A DNA stretch of 51,130 nt from a virus, in the IMG/VR virus record IMGVR_UViG_3300047667_000920, positions 1 through 51,130 of that record; one strand, 5' to 3'. A model generated the notes under the pieces. That model saw only the letters and a program-made list of their open reading frames with translations, did not search any database and had not been told where the DNA came from. This document shows positions 44,130 through 51,130 of this stretch, in pieces (the stretch's first letter is position 1; each line of letters opens with the position of its first letter). The translations under genes and the position numbers were made by a program.

Positions 44130-45119
44130 ATGTATAATAATGATTGGTTTTTAGAGTTATTTGGCTTTGCAGAGGGGCGGGATGCTCTTGAACGGCAAGA
44201 AAATGTACAAACCAATCTCACGTTTGATGATACTACCAACACAATGCATTCCCATGTGAACGGTAGAACTTTCACTGTTGGTAAATTAGAAACTCCTTCA
44301 GTATTAGAACTGCGTAATGCAGCCAACACATTAAAGAGATACCCCTTCAAAGGGACATGTGCTGTTATAAAGGCAGATGTTAGTGAATTGCACCGCAACA
44401 CGCAAAACTGTGGGGCCACATTCCAAGCAGCATCACAGTTTAATCTATTAGAAATGATGTCTCCCCATAATAAACCATCAGATGGCATCACTAATTATGC
44501 AAACGACCATACTCAAGGCCCAGTGTGTGCAATTGAATGCGCGGCAGGAACTGTCTACCGAAACTATAATGTGCAGGGTGACAGTAGTCAAATTGATTGT
44601 CTTAAAGATGTTGGTGAAAGATTGCACCATGATAACTTATGGAATATGTCTAACGGGTATTGTATGCTTACCGACTGGGGGGTTACGTATATGAATAGCA
44701 ATCAACGCATATTAAAAGATGCAATTATATTCGATAATTTGCAAGTTGGTATTCAGTATGATACTGAGGTTGTGTATAGCCAACCAAAACATAGAGTTAC
44801 ACAAGTGTACTGTTCAGCAATACCAGTAGCATATATGAAAAATGCACGCGGGTCACATGGTGTTAGGTTGTTTGCAAACGCAGTTCTGAAAAAATCATAT
44901 GAAGCAACAGTATATGCTGCCGTATTAAATGCTGAGACTACGGGGAACCGAGATTTGTTTTTAACTTTTGTTGGTGGTGGCGCATTCGGGAATAAAGATG
45001 ATGATATAATATCAGTAGTTATGACCACAGTAAGCCTTGCCAAGTCTTATGGTATAAACCCAATAGTTGTATGTTATGATAATTCCCGGTATAATCAAAT
45101 GACTGAGTTATTAAACTAA
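44130..45119 (+). CDS. Conserved phage protein, possibly macro-domain-like
   Basis: A 329-residue protein. AAGGAG lies five bases before ATG 44130; an in-frame GTG two codons earlier overlaps that site. The middle part has SPHNKPSDGITNY, TQGPVCAIECAAGTVYRNY and IDCLKDVGERL; the end has LFLTFVGGGAFGNKDDDIISVV with a helix and a VVCYDN strand. The Gly-rich loop after a hydrophobic strand and the flanking layout recall macro-type ADP-ribose-binding folds, but this is a weak resemblance. Related proteins, with GGGAFGN, are remembered from bacteria and eukaryotes without an assigned function. It forms an overlapping pair (TAATG) with the next gene, under a sigma70-type promoter, so early expression is likely. 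Confidence 0.55.
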   Translation: MYNNDWFLELFGFAEGRDALERQENVQTNLTFDDTTNTMHSHVNGRTFTVGKLETPSVLELRNAANTLKRYPFKGTCAVIKADVSELHRNTQNCGATFQAASQFNLLEMMSPHNKPSDGITNYANDHTQGPVCAIECAAGTVYRNYNVQGDSSQIDCLKDVGERLHHDNLWNMSNGYCMLTDWGVTYMNSNQRILKDAIIFDNLQVGIQYDTEVVYSQPKHRVTQVYCSAIPVAYMKNARGSHGVRLFANAVLKKSYEATVYAAVLNAETTGNRDLFLTFVGGGAFGNKDDDIISVVMTTVSLAKSYGINPIVVCYDNSRYNQMTELLN

Positions 45120-45697
45120 TGAACATATTCTACTTACACCAAGACGCAAATGAATGTGCAATTCAACACTGTGATAAACATGTAGTGAAGATGTGCACAG
45201 AATATGCCCAGTTACTTTCAACTGCCCACCGTGTTGTTGATGGTAATATGTATGTAACAAAATCTAAGAACGATAGAAACATTAAAAAGTATAGCCATCC
45301 TACATTAGATGATACTTTGTATCTTACATGTCACGTAAATCACCCATCAAACATATGGGTTAGGGAATCTGAGGCTAATTACAATTGGTTATATAACATG
45401 TGGTCTAACCTAGCAAACGAGTATAAGCACCGATACGGAAAAGATCACGCATCATATGTAAAGCTTTCATGTATTCTTGCAACACCACCAAAGAATATAT
45501 CAACCACAAAAACATTTACCCAACCAACACCAGCAATGAAAAAATATCCAGAGTGTGTTGTTTCTGGTGACTCATTAAAATCATACCGAAATTTTTATTG
45601 GGAAGATAAGCGTCGGTTTGCAGTATGGACTACTCGCACAGAACCCCAATGGTGGCAAGAAAAACTAAAACATGCTACCATTGGGATTAGTGTGTAG
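45119..45697 (+). CDS. Conserved phage protein of unknown function
   Basis: A 192-residue protein, start codon overlapping the previous stop. It has a Cys/His-rich beginning (NECAIQHCDKHVVKMCTEYAQLL followed by STAHR) and then HVNHPSNIWVRESEANYNWLYNMW and LATPPKNI. The C-terminus is Trp- and Arg-rich (SYRNFYWEDKRRFAVWT). Proteins with this string of motifs are common in T4-like and other marine phages but, as far as can be recalled, lack a firm function. The conserved His, Cys and Arg suggest an enzyme or nucleic acid-binding protein. It is co-translated with the macro-like gene and ends one base before the convergent gp55 gene. Confidence 0.65.
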   Translation: MNIFYLHQDANECAIQHCDKHVVKMCTEYAQLLSTAHRVVDGNMYVTKSKNDRNIKKYSHPTLDDTLYLTCHVNHPSNIWVRESEANYNWLYNMWSNLANEYKHRYGKDHASYVKLSCILATPPKNISTTKTFTQPTPAMKKYPECVVSGDSLKSYRNFYWEDKRRFAVWTTRTEPQWWQEKLKHATIGISV

Positions 45698-46261
45698 TTA
45701 TTTTACATCAGCTACAGGTTCAACGTAAACAAAGTCGTCTAGATTGAAATCAGGACTCCCAACACCATCTAGGTTAGATGTATCAGGTGCAGCCATTTCA
45801 TCATTGAGAAGTTCCATTTCTTTTTGGTAATCGTCCATGTATGCGTCAGATGGTAATTCACCTAAGCTTATTAGGATAGAGTCTCGATTAAGCCTATGTT
45901 TCTTTTCTTGTGAAACATATTGCCAAAAAGTATGTTTAATTGCTTGCGTGAAGTATGCAAATGGGTTATTATATAGTTCTAGATTGAAACCACGCCAAGC
46001 ACGGACGACATTGATAACTGCGACAGCTTTCATATCTTCGATATGTGAGTTATAGTCAGAGTATTCGTATCGACCACCGTAACGTTCTGCTAGTAGCATA
46101 ATCATCTTGGCAAATTCATCTGTCATCTTATCCTGTTCATGACATTTCCTAAGTTCAGCCATCATATCCTTATTATTCAGATAATTTTTCTTCTTCTTTG
46201 GCTTAACTACTACTTCTTGGATTTCTTCAACCTTTTTGGTTTCGTCTTTAGCTGTTGTCAT
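45698..46261 (-). CDS. 55: Late-transcription sigma factor gp55-like
   Basis: A 187-residue sigma factor (T4 gp55 has 185). The central part AELRKCHEQDKMTDEFAKMIMLLAERYGGRYEYSDY and NNPFAYFTQAIKHTFWQYVSQEKKHRLNRDSILI reads like the sigma region 2-like part of gp55, which binds core polymerase and melts the TATAAATA box. The N-terminus is Lys-rich; the C-terminus is acidic and hydrophobic (LDDFVYVEP), similar to the tail of gp55 that contacts the sliding clamp. The start has AGGT upstream and a sigma70-type promoter, so it is made before late genes. Confidence 0.9.
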   Translation of the reverse strand: MTTAKDETKKVEEIQEVVVKPKKKKNYLNNKDMMAELRKCHEQDKMTDEFAKMIMLLAERYGGRYEYSDYNSHIEDMKAVAVINVVRAWRGFNLELYNNPFAYFTQAIKHTFWQYVSQEKKHRLNRDSILISLGELPSDAYMDDYQKEMELLNDEMAAPDTSNLDGVGSPDFNLDDFVYVEPVADVK

Positions 46262-46319
46262 TTACTACCTTTTTATTGTTATTATTCCATTTATACCCTT
46301 ATGTTATAAGGACTACCAT

Positions 46320-46349
46320 ATTATACCATATAAGTATAAGAAAGTTCAA
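46320..46349 (-). promoter_or_regulatory. Sigma70-type promoter for gp55
   Basis: On the minus strand TTGAAC (46349-46344), 18-base spacer, extended -10 TGGTATAAT ending at 46320. The predicted transcript reaches ATG 46261. Confidence 0.7.
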
Positions 46350-46382
46350 CCTTATTCACAATTTATAACTATTGTTCCGAAT

Positions 46383-46390
46383 TATAAATA
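46383..46390 (+). promoter_or_regulatory. T4-type late promoter box
   Basis: Exact TATAAATA on the plus strand, 29 bases before ATG 46419. It would drive the gp48-gp53-hub genes. Confidence 0.7.
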
Positions 46391-46418
46391 TTATGGTATT
46401 CAATGAGGAATAGTAATA

Positions 46419-47165
46419 ATGGCCACAAACTCTATAGAACCAACACAGGTTCAGTTAAGGCGTGCAACTCGTATTTTTGACGTAGCTGGGGCTGAACGGG
46501 ATTTGGCAAAAATAAAAGACACACCGTATGATGTTCATAGGTTGGCATATCCTGATAGGTTAGCTGCTGCTCAAAACAATCTCACACGAAGAAGAAGTCA
46601 AGCTGGACAGGAGGCACTGGATAAGGCATCTTACAAAAATGATGTTGTTATATTTAAGCACACACCAGCCATTTCTGAATCTAGGGAAGCAGAATATGTA
46701 GACTCTGGGTTGCCGGGAGAAAGTGGTATTTTAATATACACTGTAACTAATAATAGAAGGTTTACTATTAATGCAAAATTCGTATCTAGGAGTGTAACTG
46801 AGGCCACGGCCAACTATCTGGCCGTTAATTTATTAAGATCTTGGTTGTTACCGATAAGGTCACAACATGAGACATTTGGATCACCACCATTACTCAAACT
46901 TAGTGGATACGGTACACAATTTTATGAGATACCCGTACAACTATCAAGTTTTAGTATAGCTTACCCGGACGACGTGGACTATATAAATTGTGGAGCATAT
47001 AGTGTGCCAATAATACAAAGTATCGATATATCATTGATTGAGTCTCACGACCTAAAATACACACTAAGTAAAGACGCCGATGGTAACGCCATATCACAAA
47101 ATGCTACCTCCGGTAATTCGTTTGACCTAGCAGCATTTAAGGTTGGAAATTTGAGAGGATGGTAA
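46419..47165 (+). CDS. 48: Baseplate tail-tube cap gp48-like
   Basis: A 248-residue protein resembling the gp48 family of marine T4-like phages in its second half: TEATANYLAVNLLRSWLLP, SPPLLKLSGYGTQFYEIPVQLSSFSIAYPDDVDYI and PIIQSIDISLIESHDLKYT. In T4, gp48 (364 residues) sits on the hub and, with gp54, starts tube growth. The first 90 residues are charged and probably flexible. GAGGA precedes ATG 46419. It is followed directly by gp53, and the three genes to 49398 are nearly contiguous, forming a baseplate operon opposite in direction to most other baseplate genes. Confidence 0.65.
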   Translation: MATNSIEPTQVQLRRATRIFDVAGAERDLAKIKDTPYDVHRLAYPDRLAAAQNNLTRRRSQAGQEALDKASYKNDVVIFKHTPAISESREAEYVDSGLPGESGILIYTVTNNRRFTINAKFVSRSVTEATANYLAVNLLRSWLLPIRSQHETFGSPPLLKLSGYGTQFYEIPVQLSSFSIAYPDDVDYINCGAYSVPIIQSIDISLIESHDLKYTLSKDADGNAISQNATSGNSFDLAAFKVGNLRGW

Positions 47166-47168
47166 ATT

Positions 47169-47528
47169 ATGACATTTAAACTTTACACAGATAAATCATC
47201 AATGTATAAGAAAAACTCACGGTATGTTCAGGGTGGGGAGAGTTCCGTTGGTGAAAAGTTTATACGTTGGTGGGAGAGAAAAACATACGATAAAGATAAT
47301 ACAAGTGATGTCACCTACAACATATCTACGGTATACGCAGGTAAGCCTGATTTGATTGCATTCGACTATTATGGCAAACATGACCTTGGTTGGTTGGTGT
47401 TGCAGTATAATAGTATTGTTGATATAAATGAAGAATTAGCCGAGGGGAAGATAATATTTTTACCGTCAAAGAGTAGGGTTTTTTATGAAATATTAGGAAA
47501 GTCCGCATCTAACAGGCCACGTAAATAA
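47169..47528 (+). CDS. 53: Baseplate wedge protein gp53-like
   Basis: A 119-residue protein. The part VTYNISTVYAGKPDLIAFDYYGKHDLGWLVLQYNSIVDINEELAEGKIIFLPSKSRVFYEI follows the gp53 pattern of a Pro-Asp-Leu-Ile-Ala helix, a WLVL strand, then a LysM-like G..I.LPS end. In T4, gp53 (196 residues) clamps the wedges together around the hub. The start lies four bases after the gp48-like stop. It is shorter than T4 gp53, lacking the N-terminal part. Confidence 0.75.
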   Translation: MTFKLYTDKSSMYKKNSRYVQGGESSVGEKFIRWWERKTYDKDNTSDVTYNISTVYAGKPDLIAFDYYGKHDLGWLVLQYNSIVDINEELAEGKIIFLPSKSRVFYEILGKSASNRPRK

Positions 47529-47529
47529 T

Positions 47530-49398
47530 ATGTCTATACCAAATAACCCATTAGATGTTGGTGGTACATCAACTCACAGACACATACTTTTAGCATTTGA
47601 ATACGCAGAGGATGCCGTGAAACTTGAAAGCTTTGATCCGGGTAAAGCGATAGTTGGGGAACCGCTTAAAAGTGATGCGTTTGTAGGCCAAACCATGGTG
47701 GTTGTGAATGAGACAAATGATAAACGGTTTAGTATATCGGAGGCTATGTGGGATTTTAATTATGCCCCGACAGTAGGAATAATAACATCAACAAGTGTGG
47801 GTAGAATAGTTATTTCCGATAGGCGAGTAGCGTATTCGTTTCTTGATTTTCTTCGTGTAAATCTTCTAGATACCCTCGGTAAGGGAACATCATTATCACA
47901 TGTAACATTTGTATTAAAGACAATATTTTCGGTTAACTCGGATGTGGATGGTGATGAGGACCACATTTACCCCCGGCCATTTTATTTTAATATAGACAGT
48001 ATAGAAACATTACCAACCAAAAAATCCGCTACACCAAAAAACCACATATTGAAAGCAATTGGTATATCAAACAGTCTTGGGTTATTGCCAGCATTATCTG
48101 AATTGAACCAGTTCACAATAACACATAAAGACGGTAACATCCACAATACGTTACCGTCATCTGGGTTTCAGGGAAGCGGCGGCGGGATTCCCACTAGATC
48201 AGACGATAACACATTTAATACATCTGAAAGAAAGAAACGGTTAGATTTATCGAAACCAATGGTAACCTTACAGGATGTATTTGAGGGGTTTGAGGCAGAT
48301 TTAAATCAACAAAGGTACGCACATAAGGGGCAATTGCAACTGTGGCTTCGTGAAATACGAAGTGGTGACACTGTGGATAAAATACTAATAGCCCCGGAAC
48401 AAAAAAAAGGACCAGATAAAAGCCTACCACTTACATTTAAGGTCGATTTGGATAAGGAATATAGAAATTACTTAGTAGATAACCGAAACATGCCATTCGA
48501 ACAACCAGATGTAGTGCAAGATAAAAAGGGGATAAATGTTTACTCGATAAGTGCAGGATCGACTATATGCGAGGCTGTAACTAAGATCATGTACCTATCC
48601 AAGGCAATCGGCCAAGATGCAAGTGTTAAATATAAAACAACCTTCAAAACTACGATAACACCCATAAGGACAAAAACTGAATATGTTATTAATATAAAAA
48701 TTCGAAAATATTTAATACCAAACAACCCTTCCGACAAAAAAACAAACACTGGTCCGGGGACTGGAATATATCCTTTACATTTTTATATAAATGATGGCCC
48801 AGAGCGCAGGCACACTGATATTGTTTCAATGAGGTCAAACATAAGATACCAGTCTGCTGATGTGGTATTGGAGCAGCAAAAAGAGAGTCCGGTTGGTGCA
48901 GGTGTCGTGTTTGCAGATAGGGAGCAATCAACAAGTGAAAGGTCACCGGAGTTGGGGTTTTATGAGACACTATATAGTGGTGTGCGAAGTTTGACAGCCC
49001 CACACGTGATAGATGGTTTAGAAAGTGCACAACAGGCTGGAAACATTTATACATTATTAGATGCAGATTCATATGACCAAACGACTAGATGTGACCTTAT
49101 AATACATGGAAACCCCAACCTCATGTCAGATATGAACAGGAATCCTGCAGAAGTGGTAAGTGATGTTGATGGTGAAGTTAACTACTACCCTAAACCAGAA
49201 ACTGAACCAATGTATGTAAAGCTGACAATTTTTGAAGCGCAAATTAATGTAGAGGGGATTGAGAACGATGATGTTCCCAATAGGTTTTACTTTGATGAAT
49301 TTTACCACATGACTAGGGTTGTTAATGTGTTTGGAGGGGGGAAGGGTAGATCTTTTTATCAATATCTATCTCTCCAAAGAACAGATGATTTAATATAA
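47530..49398 (+). CDS. Baseplate hub-like structural protein (gp27 candidate)
   Basis: A 622-residue protein between gp53 and the portal. It begins with HRHILLAFEYAEDAVKLES, has a long linker around residues 215-250 (Gly/Ser/Asp), a part with GSTICEAVTKIMYLSKAIG, typical of hub proteins that select a helix after a strand, and a C-terminal domain LTIFEAQINVEGIEND...FYHMTRVVNVFGGGKGRSFYQYLSLQRTD. Such endings occur in gp27/gpD-like hub proteins. T4 gp27 has 391 residues. The hub needs both gp5 and gp27, and no other gp27 candidate is seen in the window. The ribosome site is weak, and the start lies two bases after gp53, so translation is likely coupled. Confidence 0.5.
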   Translation: MSIPNNPLDVGGTSTHRHILLAFEYAEDAVKLESFDPGKAIVGEPLKSDAFVGQTMVVVNETNDKRFSISEAMWDFNYAPTVGIITSTSVGRIVISDRRVAYSFLDFLRVNLLDTLGKGTSLSHVTFVLKTIFSVNSDVDGDEDHIYPRPFYFNIDSIETLPTKKSATPKNHILKAIGISNSLGLLPALSELNQFTITHKDGNIHNTLPSSGFQGSGGGIPTRSDDNTFNTSERKKRLDLSKPMVTLQDVFEGFEADLNQQRYAHKGQLQLWLREIRSGDTVDKILIAPEQKKGPDKSLPLTFKVDLDKEYRNYLVDNRNMPFEQPDVVQDKKGINVYSISAGSTICEAVTKIMYLSKAIGQDASVKYKTTFKTTITPIRTKTEYVINIKIRKYLIPNNPSDKKTNTGPGTGIYPLHFYINDGPERRHTDIVSMRSNIRYQSADVVLEQQKESPVGAGVVFADREQSTSERSPELGFYETLYSGVRSLTAPHVIDGLESAQQAGNIYTLLDADSYDQTTRCDLIIHGNPNLMSDMNRNPAEVVSDVDGEVNYYPKPETEPMYVKLTIFEAQINVEGIENDDVPNRFYFDEFYHMTRVVNVFGGGKGRSFYQYLSLQRTDDLI

Positions 49399-49419
49399 GT
49401 GACAGATGTAGTTATGAAT

Positions 49420-49427
49420 TATAAATA
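49420..49427 (+). promoter_or_regulatory. T4-type late promoter box for portal
   Basis: Exact TATAAATA on the plus strand, 29 bases before GTG 49456. Confidence 0.7.
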
Positions 49428-49455
49428 TACCATATACAAGGAATAGGATTTTAAT

Positions 49456-51130
49456 GTGAGCAGCTTAACCACATATTTTAAAGTAGTTTCACCCCAGTCA
49501 CCAAATATGTCAGTATCTGATAATCAGAACTCTACTGGCACAAATGGGCTATATGGCAACTATGGTTGGTATCAGCGAATCATCCAAGGATCTACGACCC
49601 GACTAACCCGTTATCGAGAATATGATATTATGGATAATGATATCGATGTTTCCCGTGCATTGGATATTATGGCCGAAGAAATGACAGGTAATAACCCCAA
49701 GACCAGACTGCCTATGGATGTGATGATAGAGGCTGGATCAGAAGAAAACATCCCATCACACCATTTTTCAACATTACGGGCAGCACTCAAGACTTGGACT
49801 AAGGTGCATAATTGGCAGGGTGGGCGTCTATTCAGTGTAGCTAGGAATATGATTAAGTATGGTGATTGTTTCTTTGAACGTAATGATAAGAAAAACAAAC
49901 CTTTTAAATTTATACACCCCAAGAATGTTGTGGGTGCTATTGTTTCAGAGGATGACATAACTGACATACGTGGTTGGTATGTTAATGGTGACTATAATGA
50001 TCCAAATAATGGTGGTAGCACTGGTGCTTTCCAATCACAGGCGACTGGTGAGATGGGCGACAAGAATGTACGACCATTGGATAAGGATAAGATTGTCCGG
50101 TTCTGCATATCAGATGATATGTCGGAAGAGGCACCGTTTGGCATCTCAGTATTACGCCCAGCATATAAGGTATTCAAACAAAAAGAACTATTAGAAGATT
50201 CTATTTTAATTTATAGAATTTCTAGGGCACCAGAGAAACGAGTATTTTATATTGATGTTGGTAATCGCCCAGACAACCTAGTTCCGGGTGTATTGGAAAA
50301 ATTTCGCAATCAGATTAAGCAAAAGAAAGTGCCTAGTAGATACGGTGGTAAATCACAGGTTGAGTCGGTATATAACCCACAAAGTATAAACGAAGATTTC
50401 TATTTTGCAACTAGACCAAATGGTTCGGGTTCTAAGGTAGAAACACTGCCGGGTGGTCAGGGACTTGGTGAACTAACAGAACTGGATTATTTCTATAGAA
50501 AGATGTGGCGTGCACTACGCATACCATCATCATATATTGGGTCATCTACTGAGGATGGCCAAGCTATTGGTAATGAGGGTCGTGTGGGCATAGCATATCT
50601 ACAGGAAATCAAATTCTCACTCTATATACAAAGACTACAGCGATACCTAGAAGAAGTTCTTGATGCTGAATTTAAGCGTTGGTTGTATGAGGCTGAGATA
50701 AAGATAGATCCAACCATTTACAGAATAACATTACCAGAACCATCTGATTACTTCAAGTCCAGACAACAGGCCATGGACGCAGATATGCTTGCTAACCTTG
50801 GTAGTGTTGAAGGTATTGAGTATATGTCTAAGAGGTTCATACTTGAACGATATGCAGGGCTAACCAAAGATGAGATACGCATGAACGAAGACATGCTACG
50901 TAAAGAAAAGGGGTTACAGGGCACAGGTGACGATAGAGACTTACCATTGTTGTATCGCCCAGCAGATGCAGAGGCTGGTGGGTTTGAAGGTGGGATGGGC
51001 GGTGGATCACCATTTGGTGGATCAGGTGGCGAAGAAGGTGGTGGTGATATGGACGGCGGTGACGATATGGACGCTGATAACCCAGATGATCCTGCTGGAC
51101 CAGAAGGTGACGGTAACACCCCAACCGGTG
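49456..51130 (+). CDS. 20: Portal vertex protein gp20-like, cut by the window edge
   Basis: 558 codons are visible and the frame is open at the right edge. The portal forms the dodecameric ring at the head vertex. Matches to T4 gp20 include DNDIDVSRALDIMAEEMTG, KQKELLEDSILIYRISRAPEKRVFYIDVGN, INEDFYFATR, VETLPGG and WRALRIPSSYI. The segment YFKSRQQAMDADMLANL near the end is as in the family. The last 60 residues visible are Gly/Asp-rich and acidic, unlike T4 (total 524). The start is GTG 49456 with AGGA five to eight bases upstream; ATG 49454 is followed at once by a stop, and ATG 49507 has no ribosome site. Confidence 0.95.
   Translation, partial: MSSLTTYFKVVSPQSPNMSVSDNQNSTGTNGLYGNYGWYQRIIQGSTTRLTRYREYDIMDNDIDVSRALDIMAEEMTGNNPKTRLPMDVMIEAGSEENIPSHHFSTLRAALKTWTKVHNWQGGRLFSVARNMIKYGDCFFERNDKKNKPFKFIHPKNVVGAIVSEDDITDIRGWYVNGDYNDPNNGGSTGAFQSQATGEMGDKNVRPLDKDKIVRFCISDDMSEEAPFGISVLRPAYKVFKQKELLEDSILIYRISRAPEKRVFYIDVGNRPDNLVPGVLEKFRNQIKQKKVPSRYGGKSQVESVYNPQSINEDFYFATRPNGSGSKVETLPGGQGLGELTELDYFYRKMWRALRIPSSYIGSSTEDGQAIGNEGRVGIAYLQEIKFSLYIQRLQRYLEEVLDAEFKRWLYEAEIKIDPTIYRITLPEPSDYFKSRQQAMDADMLANLGSVEGIEYMSKRFILERYAGLTKDEIRMNEDMLRKEKGLQGTGDDRDLPLLYRPADAEAGGFEGGMGGGSPFGGSGGEEGGGDMDGGDDMDADNPDDPAGPEGDGNTPTG

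Overview
The window is part of the genome of a T4-like contractile-tailed phage, diverged from T4 itself and probably marine; the host cannot be read from the sequence. The assignment rests on protein sequences recognisable as T4 head completion gp4, tail tube gp19, sheath gp18, sheath stabiliser gp15, baseplate wedge gp6, gp25 and gp53, hub gp5, gp26-like hub protein, portal gp20, recombination proteins gp46 and gp47, and late sigma factor gp55. Late-promoter boxes close to TATAAATA sit before most virion genes, as expected for gp55-driven transcription. DNA is AT-rich and genes are tightly packed.

Positions 1-34614 are almost wholly a leftward virion block. In transcription order it holds a tape-measure-like protein, gp5, gp25, gp6, a 3048-residue giant protein in the position of T4 gp7, three related fibre/adhesin proteins with Thr-Pro linkers (two carry what look like paired seven-bladed beta-propellers), gp15, sheath, tail tube, a second tube-fold protein, gp4, and three head-region proteins of unknown role. 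One gene (4364-5107) runs against this block with its own late promoter and a bidirectional terminator.

Positions 34726-39517 run rightward: a gp26-like zinc protein joined to a small ORF by a strong-looking -1 frameshift signal, a SLOG protein, a RuvC-like nuclease, about 800 bases without a gene, then a DinG/XPD-like helicase. The gene-free stretch holds two helix-closed RNA domains, a switch-like hairpin region, and about ten iterated copies of an ATTATACA motif.

Positions 39510-46261 are mixed: an ADP-ribosyltransferase-like protein with a capsid-targeting-like N-terminus, a secreted transglutaminase-like cysteine peptidase, gp46/gp47, two phage proteins of unknown function, and gp55. 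Here sigma70-type promoters are visible, as expected for early or middle genes.

Positions 46419-51130 run rightward and carry late genes: a gp48-like tube cap, gp53, a hub-like protein (gp27 candidate) and the portal, which is cut by the window edge.

The most interesting items are the frameshift cassette (a likely counterpart of the G/GT tape-measure chaperone system), the structured noncoding RNA region, the double-propeller adhesins, and three proteins with T4-like capsid-targeting N-termini that may be packaged and injected. All statements come from reading the sequence by eye; no database search or folding calculation was run.
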